From assembly GCF_009720365.1 (NCBI RefSeq), contig NZ_ML769314.1, positions 766,707 through 830,706 on the forward strand: 64,000 bases of DNA, written 5' to 3'. A program made the position numbers and the translations under genes. Source of the DNA: Catellatospora paridis. Its GTDB lineage: Bacteria > Actinomycetota > Actinomycetes > Mycobacteriales > Micromonosporaceae. The first letter of the stretch is position 1, and every line of letters begins with the position of its first letter. The notes under the pieces were generated by a model. The model did not search any database, had not been told where the DNA came from, and saw only the letters and a program-made list of their open reading frames with translations. Positions 42,037 to 50,522 of this stretch are shown one piece after another.

Positions 42037-43467
42037 ATGGCACAGTCCGACCTGAACCGGCGTACGGTGCTGCGGCGTGCCGCCGCGGCCGGCGTACTCG
42101 CCGGCCCGGCCGCGGGGCTGCTCAGCAGCTGCGCGCTCGGCGACGACACGTCCGGCGACACGTCCGGCAAATACGAGGGCACCAAGAGCGACAAGAACCC
42201 GCTGGGTGTGAAGGAAGACGCCCCGCTGGACGTCGTCATCTTCAACGGGGGCTTCGGCGAGGACTACGCCAAGGCCCACGAGGCGATGTACAAGGAGACC
42301 TACCCCAAGGCCGAGGTCAAGCACTCGGCCGTGGTGGAGATCAACAAGGAGCTGCAGCCGCGGTTCGTCGACGGCACCCCGCCGGACTTCGTGAACAACT
42401 CCGGCGCCGGTCAGATCGACCTGGGCGGCCTGGTCGCCCAGGGTGCGCTCGCCGACCTCACCCCCCTGCTGGACGCGGCGAGCCTGGACGTGCCCGGCAA
42501 GAAGGTGCGGGACACCCTGCTGCCCGGCACGGTGGAGAGCGGCAGCTTCGACGGCAAGACGTACGTCCTGAACTACGCGTACACCGTCTACGGCATCTGG
42601 TACTCCAGCAAGCTGTTCACCGCGAAGGGCTGGCAGTACCCGAAGACCTGGGACGAGCACATCGCCCTGTGCAAGACGATCAAGGCGAGCGGCATCGCGC
42701 CGTGGACCTACCAGGGCAAGCACCCGCGCTACATGTCGTGGCCGGTCATCTCCACGGCGATCAAGTTCGGCGGGCCGCAGGTCGCGATGGCGATCGACAA
42801 CCTGGAGCCGGGCGCGTGGACCTCCGACGCGATGAAGGCCGCCGCCGAGGCGTGGTACCAGATCGTCAAGGACAAGTACATCCTCGAGGGCTCGCCCGGC
42901 CTGGACCACAAGCAGTCGCAGACCGAGTGGTGCAAGGGCAACGCCGCGTTCATCTCCTGCGGCTCCTGGCTGGAGAGCGAGCAGAAGGCGGTCACCCCCG
43001 AGGGCTTCAACATGGCCGTCGCCCCGACCCCGAGCCTCGGCTCGGGTGACAAGCTGCCGTTCGCCGCGATCCGCGGCACCGCAGGCGAGCCGTTCGTGGT
43101 GCCCGCCAAGGCGAAGAACGAGCGCGGCGGCATGGAGCTCATGCGGCACATGCTGTCCATGAAGGGCGCCAAGGACTTCACCGGCAAGGTCTCCAGCCTG
43201 TCCGTGGTGTCCGGGGCGGCCGACGGGGTCACCCTGCCGTTCGGTCTGACCAGCGCGGTCAAGGCGCTGGCCGACTCGGGCAGCAACGGCTTCAACTGGG
43301 TCTACAACGTGTACTACCGCAAGCTGGAGCGCGAGCTGGTGGACGCGGCGTGCGGCGAGTTCTTCTCCGGGCGCACCACGCCCGCGGAGTTCCTCGCGGC
43401 CTGCCAGAAGGGCGCGGACCTGATCGCGGCCGACACCAGCTTCAAGAAGTACAAGCGCAGCGCCTGA
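42037..43467 (+). CDS. ngcE: NgcE-like sugar ABC transporter substrate-binding lipoprotein, copy 1
   Basis: 476 residues. Twin-arginine lipoprotein: NRRTVLRRAAAAGVLAGPAAG then lipobox LLSSC (~32). The mature part is a group I sugar-binding protein: PLDVVIFNGGFGEDYAKAHEAMYKETYP, FVDGTPPDFVNNSG, VLNYAYTVYGIWYSSKLF and a C-terminal GNAAFISCGSWLESEQ. It matches the NgcE family that binds N-acetylglucosamine or chitobiose. ATG 42037 has AAGGAG 5 nt upstream. A paralogue with the same layout is encoded at 51717. A stem-loop (43480-43516) follows, favouring more binding protein than permease. Confidence 0.85.
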   Translation: MAQSDLNRRTVLRRAAAAGVLAGPAAGLLSSCALGDDTSGDTSGKYEGTKSDKNPLGVKEDAPLDVVIFNGGFGEDYAKAHEAMYKETYPKAEVKHSAVVEINKELQPRFVDGTPPDFVNNSGAGQIDLGGLVAQGALADLTPLLDAASLDVPGKKVRDTLLPGTVESGSFDGKTYVLNYAYTVYGIWYSSKLFTAKGWQYPKTWDEHIALCKTIKASGIAPWTYQGKHPRYMSWPVISTAIKFGGPQVAMAIDNLEPGAWTSDAMKAAAEAWYQIVKDKYILEGSPGLDHKQSQTEWCKGNAAFISCGSWLESEQKAVTPEGFNMAVAPTPSLGSGDKLPFAAIRGTAGEPFVVPAKAKNERGGMELMRHMLSMKGAKDFTGKVSSLSVVSGAADGVTLPFGLTSAVKALADSGSNGFNWVYNVYYRKLERELVDAACGEFFSGRTTPAEFLAACQKGADLIAADTSFKKYKRSA

Positions 43468-43479
43468 CGCGCTGACCAC

Positions 43480-43516
43480 GGCGTCCGCCCCGTCCGCCTG
43501 GGGCGGGGCGGACGCC
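43480..43516 (+). terminator. Intercistronic hairpin between ngcE1 and ngcF1
   Basis: GGCGTCCGCCCCG (43480-43492) pairs perfectly with CGGGGCGGACGCC (43504-43516). Typical of binding-protein/permease operons, where it partly terminates or protects the upstream message. Confidence 0.75.
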
Positions 43517-43544
43517 GAACCGCACTCGATGGGGAGGGCAAGAC

Positions 43545-44456
43545 GTGAGACACGGGAAGTATCCGCTGCTGTTGGCGTTTCTACTGCCGCCGTTGGCGCT
43601 GTACGGCTACTTCGTGGTGTCCCCGTACGCCCAGTCGTTCCTGATCGCCATGACGGACTGGCAAGGGCTGTCGCCGGCGTACGAGTTCGTCGGGTTCGAC
43701 AACTTCAAGCGCATGATCGGCGACGAGTACGTCTGGAACGCCCTGCTCAACAACCTGTGGCTGTTGGTGCTGCTGCCGCTGCTGACCATCGCGCTCGGCC
43801 TGTTCCTGGCCACCATGCTCAACGTGGGCGGCCGCGGCGGGCGCAGCACGGTCACCGGCGTGCGCGGCTCGGGGCTCTACAAGGTCATCTACTTCGCGCC
43901 GCAGATGCTGTCGGTGTCCATCGTCGGCGTGCTCTGGGCCGAGGTCTACAACCCGCGCAGCGGCCTGCTCAACTCCGCGCTGCGGGCGCTCGGCCTGGAC
44001 GGGCTGGCCAAGGTCTGGCTCGGCGACCCGGCGTATGCCTTCTGGGCCGTGCTCGCGGTCATGGTCTGGGCCAACGTCGGCTTCTACGTGGTGCTGTTCG
44101 GCGCGGCCATGCAGTCGGTGCCGCGCGACATCTACGAGGCCGCCGCCCTGGACGGGGCGAGCCGGCTCACCACGCTGGTGCGCATCACCGTGCCGCTGCT
44201 CTGGGACACCATCCAGGTCGCCTGGGTCTACCTGGCCATCCTGGCGCTGGACGGCTTCGCGCTGATCCACGTGATGACCCGCGGCGGCCCGAACTTCTCC
44301 ACCGACGTGGTCGGCCTGCGGCTCTACACCGAGGCCTTCGGTGACTACAAGTGGGGCTACGCGTCGGCCATCGGCGTCGTGATGTTCTTCGTGACCCTCA
44401 GCGTCACCGTGCTGTCCCTGCGCCTGACCCGCCGCGAGAGGATCGAGCTTTCATGA
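43545..44456 (+). CDS. ngcF: Sugar ABC transporter permease, NgcF-like, copy 1
   Basis: 303 residues, six predicted membrane helices (first: YPLLLAFLLPPLALYGYFVV). The EAA cytoplasmic loop reads SVPRDIYEAAALDGASRLTTLVRITVPLL, where the ATPase docks. The start GTG 43545 follows GGGAGG by 8 nt. It is the first permease of the importer; no ATPase gene follows, as with MsiK-dependent systems of actinomycetes. 38% or so of residues in the first helix match the copy at 53163 by eye (MRHGKYPLL vs MRQGKYPFV). Confidence 0.87.
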   Translation: MRHGKYPLLLAFLLPPLALYGYFVVSPYAQSFLIAMTDWQGLSPAYEFVGFDNFKRMIGDEYVWNALLNNLWLLVLLPLLTIALGLFLATMLNVGGRGGRSTVTGVRGSGLYKVIYFAPQMLSVSIVGVLWAEVYNPRSGLLNSALRALGLDGLAKVWLGDPAYAFWAVLAVMVWANVGFYVVLFGAAMQSVPRDIYEAAALDGASRLTTLVRITVPLLWDTIQVAWVYLAILALDGFALIHVMTRGGPNFSTDVVGLRLYTEAFGDYKWGYASAIGVVMFFVTLSVTVLSLRLTRRERIELS

Positions 44457-45388
44457 GCGAGCAGACGATGGACGCCGCTGTTGTCGAGCGCGGCCCGCAG
44501 AAGGCCCCGATCGACCGCCCGGCCAAGCCGGTGGGCGGGGAGCCCGGCCGGGGGCGCAAGGTCTTCGACGGCACGCTGAACGTGTTCTCGCATGCCTTCC
44601 TGGTGGTGTGGGGGCTGCTGACCGCGCTGCCGCTGCTGTGGGTGGTGCTGAGCTCGTTCAAGGACGACGCGGAGATCCTGGGCGACCCGTGGGGCCTGCC
44701 CAGCGCGCTGCGCTTCGACAACTTCGCCCGCGCCTGGACGCACGGCAACATCGGGCAGTACTTCGTGAACACCGGCATCGTGCTGGCGGGATCGCTGACG
44801 CTGACCATGCTGCTCGGCGCGACCGCCGCGTACGCCCTGGCCCGCTACAAGTTCCTCGGCAGCCGGCTGGTGTACTTCGTCTTCGTCGGCGGCATGATGT
44901 TCCCGGTCGTGCTGGCGTTCGTGCCGCTGTTCAAGATCGTTGGCGGGGTCGGGCTGCGCGACACCCTGCCCGGCCTGATGCTGATCTACACGGCGTACTC
45001 GCTGCCGTTCACGGTCTTCTTCCTCACCGCGTTCTTCCGCACCCTGCCCGACGCGGTCGCCGAGGCGGCCTACATCGACGGGTGCGGGCCGTTCCGGACC
45101 TTCTTCAGGGTCATGCTGCCGATGGCCAAACCCGGCCTGATCAGCGTCGGCATCTTCAACTTCCTCGGCCACTGGAACCAGTACCTGCTGCCCGTCGTCC
45201 TGATCACCTCGGACGAGAAGCAGGTGCTCGCCCAGGGCCTGGCCAACCTGGCCATCAGCGAGGGCTACCGCGGTGACTACTCGCGGCTGTTCGCCGGCCT
45301 CACCCTGGCCATGCTGCCGGTGCTGGTGGTGTACGCGGTCTTCCAGCGCCAGGTGCAGTCCGGCCTGACCGCCGGCCAGATGAAGTGA
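44453..45388 (+). CDS. ngcG: Sugar ABC transporter permease, NgcG-like, copy 1
   Basis: 311 residues, with an unusually long hydrophilic N-terminus (1-45) before the six-helix core. EAA loop: TLPDAVAEAAYIDGCGPFRTFFRVMLPMAKPGLI. The C-terminal FQRQVQSGLTAGQMK is the MalG-type end and is nearly the same as in the copy at 54081 (FQRQIQSGLTAGAVK). ATG 44453 overlaps the ngcF1 stop (ATGA). Confidence 0.88.
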   Translation: MSEQTMDAAVVERGPQKAPIDRPAKPVGGEPGRGRKVFDGTLNVFSHAFLVVWGLLTALPLLWVVLSSFKDDAEILGDPWGLPSALRFDNFARAWTHGNIGQYFVNTGIVLAGSLTLTMLLGATAAYALARYKFLGSRLVYFVFVGGMMFPVVLAFVPLFKIVGGVGLRDTLPGLMLIYTAYSLPFTVFFLTAFFRTLPDAVAEAAYIDGCGPFRTFFRVMLPMAKPGLISVGIFNFLGHWNQYLLPVVLITSDEKQVLAQGLANLAISEGYRGDYSRLFAGLTLAMLPVLVVYAVFQRQVQSGLTAGQMK

Positions 45389-45458
45389 GTCCTAGCACAA
45401 CCGCGCCATAGGGGACGCCCGTACGGGGCGACGACCAGCGTTTATCCATCTGGGGACC

Positions 45459-45482
45459 GAGGGCGGGGGTGACCCCGCCCTC
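45459..45482 (+). terminator. Hairpin after the first importer operon
   Basis: GAGGGCGGGG (45459-45468) pairs with CCCCGCCCTC (45473-45482), loop GTGA. Lies between ngcG1 and the PspC gene. Confidence 0.6.
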
Positions 45483-45540
45483 TACCGTCGAAGACAGCCG
45501 CGGCGAACACGCCGCACCGCTCTTCGGGGAGTTGACCAAG

Positions 45541-45732
45541 ATGGCCTCAACGGGTCGGCGGCTGTACCGGCCGCGTCACGGACGCTGGATCGCGGGTGTC
45601 TGCGCCGGACTGGCGCAGCGCTTCAACATGCCGGCATGGCTGGTCCGACTGCTGTTCCTGCTGTCGTGCCTGCTGCCGGGACCGCAGTTCATCGTCTACA
45701 TCGCGATGTGGGTGATCGTCCCCGAGGAGTGA
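45541..45732 (+). CDS. PspC domain small membrane protein
   Basis: 63 residues, ATG 45541, with GGGGAG 9 nt upstream. RLYRPRHGRWIAGVCAGLAQRF then one or two helices (WLVRLLFLLSCLLPGPQFIVYIAMWVIVPEE), the complete PspC module alone. PspC proteins are membrane sensors or anti-sigma partners of envelope stress. A GTG at 45469 could add 24 residues but lies inside the hairpin. Not evidently linked to the importer upstream. Confidence 0.88.
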   Translation: MASTGRRLYRPRHGRWIAGVCAGLAQRFNMPAWLVRLLFLLSCLLPGPQFIVYIAMWVIVPEE

Positions 45733-45832
45733 GCGCGGGGTGTCCGCGTCGCGTGATCGACGAGGGCTGTGCCGGGGGCCTCCGGCGCGGCCCTCGTGGC
45801 GTGTGCCGGGCCGGCGTGCGCGGCCGTGCCGC

Positions 45833-47365
45833 TCAGGAGTCCTCGCCGGACGCCGCCACGCCGAGCGCGCGTACCGCGTCCAGGGTGTCGGCCTCGGCGG
45901 CGCTCTTGTCCTCGCGGTAGCCGAGCACCCGGGCGAAGCGCAGCGTCACCCCGCCCGGATAACGCGTGCTGCGCTGCACCCCGTCGAACGCGATCTCCAC
46001 GACGAGTTCCGGCCGCACGGTCACCTGGAAGTCGTCGCGCTCGACCGCCAGCTCCAGCAGCCGCTCGGTCTGCCAGGTCAGCATCGCGTCGGTCAGCCCT
46101 TTGAACGTCTTGCCGAGCATCACGAAGCCGCCGTTCGGATCCCGCGCGCCCAGGTGCAGGTTGGACAGCCAGCCGCGCCGCCGCCCGTTGCCCCACTCGG
46201 CGGCCAGGATCACCAGGTCGAGCGTGTGCCGGGGCTTCACCTTGACCCAGCCCGCGCCGCGCCGGCCCACCTCGTACGCCGCCTGCGCAGCCTTCACGAC
46301 CACGCCCTCATGCCCGGCCGCCAGCGCCGCCGCGAACGCCTGCTGTGCCTGCTCCGGCGTTTCGGCGACGGTCCGCTCGACCCGCATCGCGGCGGGCAGC
46401 GTCGCGTCCAGCGCCGCCCACCGCGCGGTGCCCGGCTCGTCGATCCAGTCCGTGCCGTCCAGATGCAACAGGTCGAAGAAGTACGAGGTCAGCGACCCCG
46501 ACGCGCGCTGTGCCGCCCGCCCTGAGGTCTCCTGGAACGGGCGCGGCCGCCCGCGCTCGTCGACCGCGATCGCCTCGCCGTCGAGCACGACCGAGCGCAC
46601 CGGCAGCGCGCGCACCGCGGTCACGATCTCGGGCACCCGCGCGGTGATGTCGTCGAGGCTGCGGCTGAACACGGCGATCTCATCGCCGTCGCGGTGCGCC
46701 TGGATGCGGATGCCGTCCAGCTTCGCGTCCACCGCGGCCGGGACCCCGGTCGCCGCGAGGGCCTGTGCGGGGTCCGGCGCCGACTGGGCCAGCATCGGCG
46801 CGAGCGCGGTGCCCACCGACAGCCGCAGCGCCGACAGCCCGGCCTCGCCGTCGACCAGCGCGGTCGCGGCGACCGTCTTCAGGTCCCCCGACAAGAGCAG
46901 TGCCCGGCGCACGACTGCGGCCGGCGCCCCCGAGGCCAGCGCCACCGCGTCGGCCAGCAGCCCCGCCTGCGCGCCCTGCCGCAGCTCGCCGCGGATCAGC
47001 CCGCTGAGCAGCTGATGCTCGCCCGCGGTGGCCGCGCCGAACAGCGCCCCCACCGCCTCCCGCCGCCGCGCCTGCGAACCCTGCCCGCTGATCAGGCCCA
47101 TCGACTCCAGCGCCGCATCGACGGCGCGCACGTCCAGCGTGGCCGCTTCGGCGGGCGGCGGCAGCTCCCGCAGGGACGCCCAGCCCACCCCGATCTGTCG
47201 CTGCCGCAGCTCCCCGCTGAGGTATGCCGCCCCGGCCGCGATCTCGACCGGATCGCCGCCCGCCGCCAGCTCCCGCAGAGCCGCGGCTAGCAGTTCCACC
47301 TTCGCCTTGCGGCCCGAGGTGGCGGTCACGGCAGCCGACGTCGCGGCGATTCCGGCGAACAGCAT
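45833..47365 (-). CDS. ATP-dependent DNA ligase (LigB-type)
   Basis: 510 residues, matching mycobacterial LigB. N-terminal DNA-binding domain (~1-200), then adenylation domain with motif I AVDAKLDGIRIQAHRDG (Lys-215), motif III SYFFDLLHLDGTDW, motif IV EGVVVKAAQAAYEVGRRG and motif V GWVKVKP; the OB fold ends the protein. Nick sealing in repair, distinct from the essential NAD-dependent LigA. ATG 47365 with GGATGGGGG upstream; the frame to 47473 has no support. A low-GC hairpin (47481-47527) lies upstream. Confidence 0.93.
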   Translation of the reverse strand: MLFAGIAATSAAVTATSGRKAKVELLAAALRELAAGGDPVEIAAGAAYLSGELRQRQIGVGWASLRELPPPAEAATLDVRAVDAALESMGLISGQGSQARRREAVGALFGAATAGEHQLLSGLIRGELRQGAQAGLLADAVALASGAPAAVVRRALLLSGDLKTVAATALVDGEAGLSALRLSVGTALAPMLAQSAPDPAQALAATGVPAAVDAKLDGIRIQAHRDGDEIAVFSRSLDDITARVPEIVTAVRALPVRSVVLDGEAIAVDERGRPRPFQETSGRAAQRASGSLTSYFFDLLHLDGTDWIDEPGTARWAALDATLPAAMRVERTVAETPEQAQQAFAAALAAGHEGVVVKAAQAAYEVGRRGAGWVKVKPRHTLDLVILAAEWGNGRRRGWLSNLHLGARDPNGGFVMLGKTFKGLTDAMLTWQTERLLELAVERDDFQVTVRPELVVEIAFDGVQRSTRYPGGVTLRFARVLGYREDKSAAEADTLDAVRALGVAASGEDS

Positions 47366-47480
47366 GCCCCCATCCTGGCAGCCCGCCCCGACACCCCACC
47401 TCGCAAAGCCGCTGTACGTCCGAACCGGCTCCGTTCCGAGCGGCACCCCCGTCCACCGCACCCCGCTTTTCATAGACGGT

Positions 47481-47527
47481 GGCCTATCCGGATGAATCTG
47501 ATCGCGAATTTTTCATCTAGATAGGCC
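47481..47527. terminator. AT-rich hairpin between ligase and acetyltransferase genes
   Basis: GGCCTATC (47481-47488) pairs with GATAGGCC (47520-47527); inside, GATGAA pairs with TTCATC. Much more AT-rich than its surroundings. It lies 40 nt past the acetyltransferase stop and upstream of the ligase gene, so it could terminate one or regulate the other. Confidence 0.5.
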
Positions 47528-47566
47528 AACGTCGATAAAAACGGGTGGGCCGGGCACTTGGGTGAC

Positions 47567-48799
47567 TTAGAAGATCTCGAGGGCGTGCGGGGCGCGCGTC
47601 CAGGTGAAGGCGGGGGCGGTGGCGGCTACGGCGCCGGGGCGCAACTCGTCGACGCGGCCGGCGGCGGCCAGCGAGCCGAGGCTGTTGCCGCCCAGGTAGA
47701 CGGCGGCCAGGGCGGCGGTGTCCAGGCGCAGGTCGGGCTCGTCGGCGGTGGGCGCGCAGGTGGCGTGGTCGGGCCCGCCGCGCAGCCGGAATACGCCGCC
47801 GCTCCCGGGCAGCAGCTCGTCGACGACCTCCAGCACGACGTCGACCTCGGCGGCGTACCGGCGACCGGACAGCGCCGCGGGCACGTCGAGCAGGCGGGCC
47901 CACAGGCCGTCGCCCAGCCGCATACCGAGCCGGCGCGGGTCGTTGGCCAGGTACTGCAGGGGCTCGTCGAGCGCGCCGAGCCAGAGCCCTACCTTGCGGG
48001 TCAGGTCCACGTTGAGCAGGAAGTCCCAGAGCATGGTGTACGCCGCCGCGGTGGTCGTCACCGTCTCCATGACGCCGACCTCGCCGTTCGGCCCGCTGTC
48101 GTCCCAGCTGGAGCGGAACCGGTAGAGGGCGTAGCCGACCGGGATGTCGCCGTCGTGGCAGACCACGGCCTGCAGCGGGCCCGCCCCGCCGCGGTGCCAG
48201 GCCTGGTCGGCGAGGCGGTAGTCCCACCAGCGGGAGTCGCGGCTCGCGAAGCCGGGCCGGGACGGGCGGACCTGCTCGTAGAGCTCGGTGACCTGGGCCC
48301 GGTGCCGGGCGGCGGGTCCGGCGTGCAGGCGGAGCCCGTCCAGGAGGGACTTGTCGAAGCGGGAGCCGTCGAGGCGCGCCTCGCGGCGGTCGATCTCGAA
48401 GCTGAGACGGCGGCTGGCCAGGCCGTAGCCGTACCGGCCGTAGATGCTCCCCTCGCTGGCCCAGAGCACCGCCAGCGCCTCGCCGCGGTCGCGGATCTCG
48501 CCGAGCTGGCGGGTGAGCATCGCCGAGGCCAGGCCCCGGCGGCGGTGCGTGCCGGCCACGGCGACGAACGTGACGAATCCGGCGGGCAGCACACCGCCGG
48601 GCACGGACAGCTCGCGCGTGTACGTGCCGACGTGGCCGACCACCTGGTCGCCGTCCACGGCCAGCACCGACCGGGCGGGCTCGAACAGGGCCCGCTCCTC
48701 GTCCCACTCGCGCCCGGCGCCGTCGTTGAGGAAGGTGCGCTGGACCAGCTGGTTGACCTCGTCGTAGTCACCCTCGACGCCGGCCCGGAAAGTCACCAT
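47567..48799 (-). CDS. Eis-like GNAT N-acetyltransferase
   Basis: 410 residues, the length of Eis. N-terminal GNAT domain (FRAGVEGDYDEVNQLVQRTF, acetyl-CoA loop THRRRGLASAMLTRQL ~90), a second GNAT-like domain, and the C-terminal SCP2-like sterol-carrier fold (VFRLRGGPDHATCAPTADEPDLRLDTAALAAVYLG). Eis enzymes acetylate lysines or aminoglycosides; specificity unknown. The first codon ATG 48799 has no Shine-Dalgarno sequence; the 8 nt before it read AACCTCCT, an anti-SD-like string, so a leaderless transcript (TTAAGA-N7-ATG) is likely. Confidence 0.9.
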   Translation of the reverse strand: MVTFRAGVEGDYDEVNQLVQRTFLNDGAGREWDEERALFEPARSVLAVDGDQVVGHVGTYTRELSVPGGVLPAGFVTFVAVAGTHRRRGLASAMLTRQLGEIRDRGEALAVLWASEGSIYGRYGYGLASRRLSFEIDRREARLDGSRFDKSLLDGLRLHAGPAARHRAQVTELYEQVRPSRPGFASRDSRWWDYRLADQAWHRGGAGPLQAVVCHDGDIPVGYALYRFRSSWDDSGPNGEVGVMETVTTTAAAYTMLWDFLLNVDLTRKVGLWLGALDEPLQYLANDPRRLGMRLGDGLWARLLDVPAALSGRRYAAEVDVVLEVVDELLPGSGGVFRLRGGPDHATCAPTADEPDLRLDTAALAAVYLGGNSLGSLAAAGRVDELRPGAVAATAPAFTWTRAPHALEIF

Positions 48800-48856
48800 A
48801 GGAGGTTCTTAACCCGCGGGCGCGACAACGGCAACCGTATTCGCCGATGTGGCGGC

Positions 48857-49177
48857 TCAGCCCGCGCGGCCGGCCCACCAGGCTTCGACGTCGGCGGCCA
48901 GCGAGCTGTCCCGGTCGGCGCGCTCGGTGAGCGCCTCCAGCCAGCGTCCCACCAGCTCGGACACCCGGTGCAGGTCCTCCGGACGCACCTGCGGGTGCTC
49001 GGCGAAGTAGGCCAGCAGGCCCTGGGTCTCGGGGCGGCCGGCGTCGCACTGCGGGCACAGCCCGACGGTGCGGGTGCGGCTGGAGCGGGGCAGCGGCACC
49101 TGGGCGGTCAGGCACAGCGCCTCGGCGCAGCTGCCGCAGCGGGTGCCCCCGGCGGCGCGGACCTTGACGTCCGTCAT
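48857..49177 (-). CDS. DUF6300 family zinc-ribbon-like protein
   Basis: 106 residues from ATG 49177. Two CxxC knuckles (TRCGSCAEALCL and GLCPQCDAG) form a zinc ribbon at 11-47, and the helical C-terminus LHRVSELVGRWLEALTERAD follows. The layout matches DUF6300 proteins of streptomycetes. A role as small regulatory or folding protein is possible but unsupported. The ribosome-binding site is weak (AGAGGCG). Confidence 0.72.
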   Translation of the reverse strand: MTDVKVRAAGGTRCGSCAEALCLTAQVPLPRSSRTRTVGLCPQCDAGRPETQGLLAYFAEHPQVRPEDLHRVSELVGRWLEALTERADRDSSLAADVEAWWAGRAG

Positions 49178-49318
49178 CGCGACGCCTCTGGAGCGAACTG
49201 GCAGACCTGCACCGGAGCAGGTTACCGGGCGCACCCGCCCGCGTCCCGCCAGCCCCGCACCGTCTCGTGTCCGCGCCGCGCCGCCGGTGCCCGCCCGCAC
49301 CCGCGGGGCGGCGGCGGG

Positions 49319-50296
49319 TCAGGCCGGGGTGAGCAGGCGGGTGTGCAGGGTGCGGGGGTCGGGGGCGGTGGGCAGGGCGGCGAGCCAGGCGGCCGCGGCG
49401 GCGGCGTCGCCGGCCGGGCGCAGGGCGGTGGCGGGCCAGCTCACCGCGATCGCGGCGGCCAGTTCGGCGGCCAGCGGGGTGTCGTTGGTGAGCAGGCCGC
49501 CGCCGCGGACCAGGACGGTGGACTCGCCGGGCGCGCGCACCATGGCGACGGTGTCGGCCAGGTGTGCCGCGCCGCGCTGCACGACGTCCACGGCGGCCGG
49601 GTCGTCGGCGTCGTAGAAGCGCAGCACCATCGGCGCGAGCCGGGCCAGGGCGATCGGCGACTCCGCGACGACCGCCTGCACCAGCGCGGCGGCGGTGTCG
49701 CGGCGGCGGGGCGCGACGGCGTCGGTGCCGAGCAGTTCGGCCAGCACGCCCGCGGCGAGCGCGCCGGGCGGGCGCTCCTTGTCCAGGTCGCGCAGGGCGC
49801 TGCGGACCGCCTCGCGGCCCAGCCAGTAGCCGGAGCCCAGGTCGCCGAGCAGCCAGCCGTGGCCGTCGGCGACGTGGTCGAGGCGGTGGCCGCGGACCCG
49901 GGCGGCGATCGCGCCGGTGCCGGCCACGATCACGGTGCCGTCGGGGTCGGGGGTGCCCGCGGCGTACGCCGCAAGCACGTCGCTGACCAGCTGGGGCTCG
50001 CAGCGCAGGCCGAGCCCGGTCCAGGCCTGGTCGAAGGCGGCGCGCAGGGCGGGGTCGGCCCCGAGCTTGGTGAACCCGGCCATGCCGAGCACCGCCCCGG
50101 CGACGGCCTCGGGCGCGGTGTCGCCGAGCGCGGCGCGGATCGCACCGGTCAGCTCGGTCAGCGCGGCGGCTCCGTGGGTGGTCGGGTTGCCGCCGCCGGC
50201 CCGCCCGGCCCCGAGCCGCTGCCCGTCGGGCGTGGCGAGGACGGCGCGGGTGCTCGTCCCGCCGACGTCGAGCCCGAGTACCAGCTTGTCCGACAT
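49319..50296 (-). CDS. N-acetylglucosamine kinase-like (BadF/BcrAD/BcrG ATPase family)
   Basis: 325 residues of the ASKHA fold. Phosphate 1 motif VLGLDVGGTSTRAVLATPDG, phosphate 2 VIVAGTGAIAARV, adenosine motif VLVRGGGLLTND, and DGHGWLLGDLGSGYWLGREA, shared with eukaryotic NAGK. It would phosphorylate GlcNAc entering through the importer encoded nearby. ATG 50296 follows AGAGGTGAC; a TTG 21 nt further up is unlikely. It is divergent from the RpiR regulator, with an operator-like inverted repeat in between. Confidence 0.85.
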   Translation of the reverse strand: MSDKLVLGLDVGGTSTRAVLATPDGQRLGAGRAGGGNPTTHGAAALTELTGAIRAALGDTAPEAVAGAVLGMAGFTKLGADPALRAAFDQAWTGLGLRCEPQLVSDVLAAYAAGTPDPDGTVIVAGTGAIAARVRGHRLDHVADGHGWLLGDLGSGYWLGREAVRSALRDLDKERPPGALAAGVLAELLGTDAVAPRRRDTAAALVQAVVAESPIALARLAPMVLRFYDADDPAAVDVVQRGAAHLADTVAMVRAPGESTVLVRGGGLLTNDTPLAAELAAAIAVSWPATALRPAGDAAAAAAWLAALPTAPDPRTLHTRLLTPA

Positions 50297-50429
50297 GTCA
50301 CCTCTTACCTCATCCAAACGGTCAACGCTGGTGTGGCCTATGCGGCATTCATGCTGCCCGTAGTGGCCGCCGGGAGCAAGAGCCGGGCAGCATCGCCAGG
50401 TAACAGCTTTGAAAAGTTTGCCCGTGGAC

Positions 50430-50496
50430 TTGACAAGGGGGGGTCGTCAGTAAGAAGTTTTACCACTAACAGTTAACTTCCTTTCGGTTAACTGTT
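50430..50496 (+). promoter_or_regulatory. RpiR promoter and probable operator
   Basis: TTGACA (50430-50435) is a full -35; a -10 near 50451-50458 (TAAGAAGT) gives 15-17 nt spacing. Just downstream is AACAGTTAAC-9 nt-GTTAACTGTT (50468-50496), a perfect 10-bp inverted repeat holding two GTTAAC sites. Its position between the promoter and the rpiR start suggests autoregulation and control of the divergent kinase. Confidence 0.6.
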
Positions 50497-50522
50497 CGGG
50501 ACCCGGTCAGTAGGAGAAGTCA

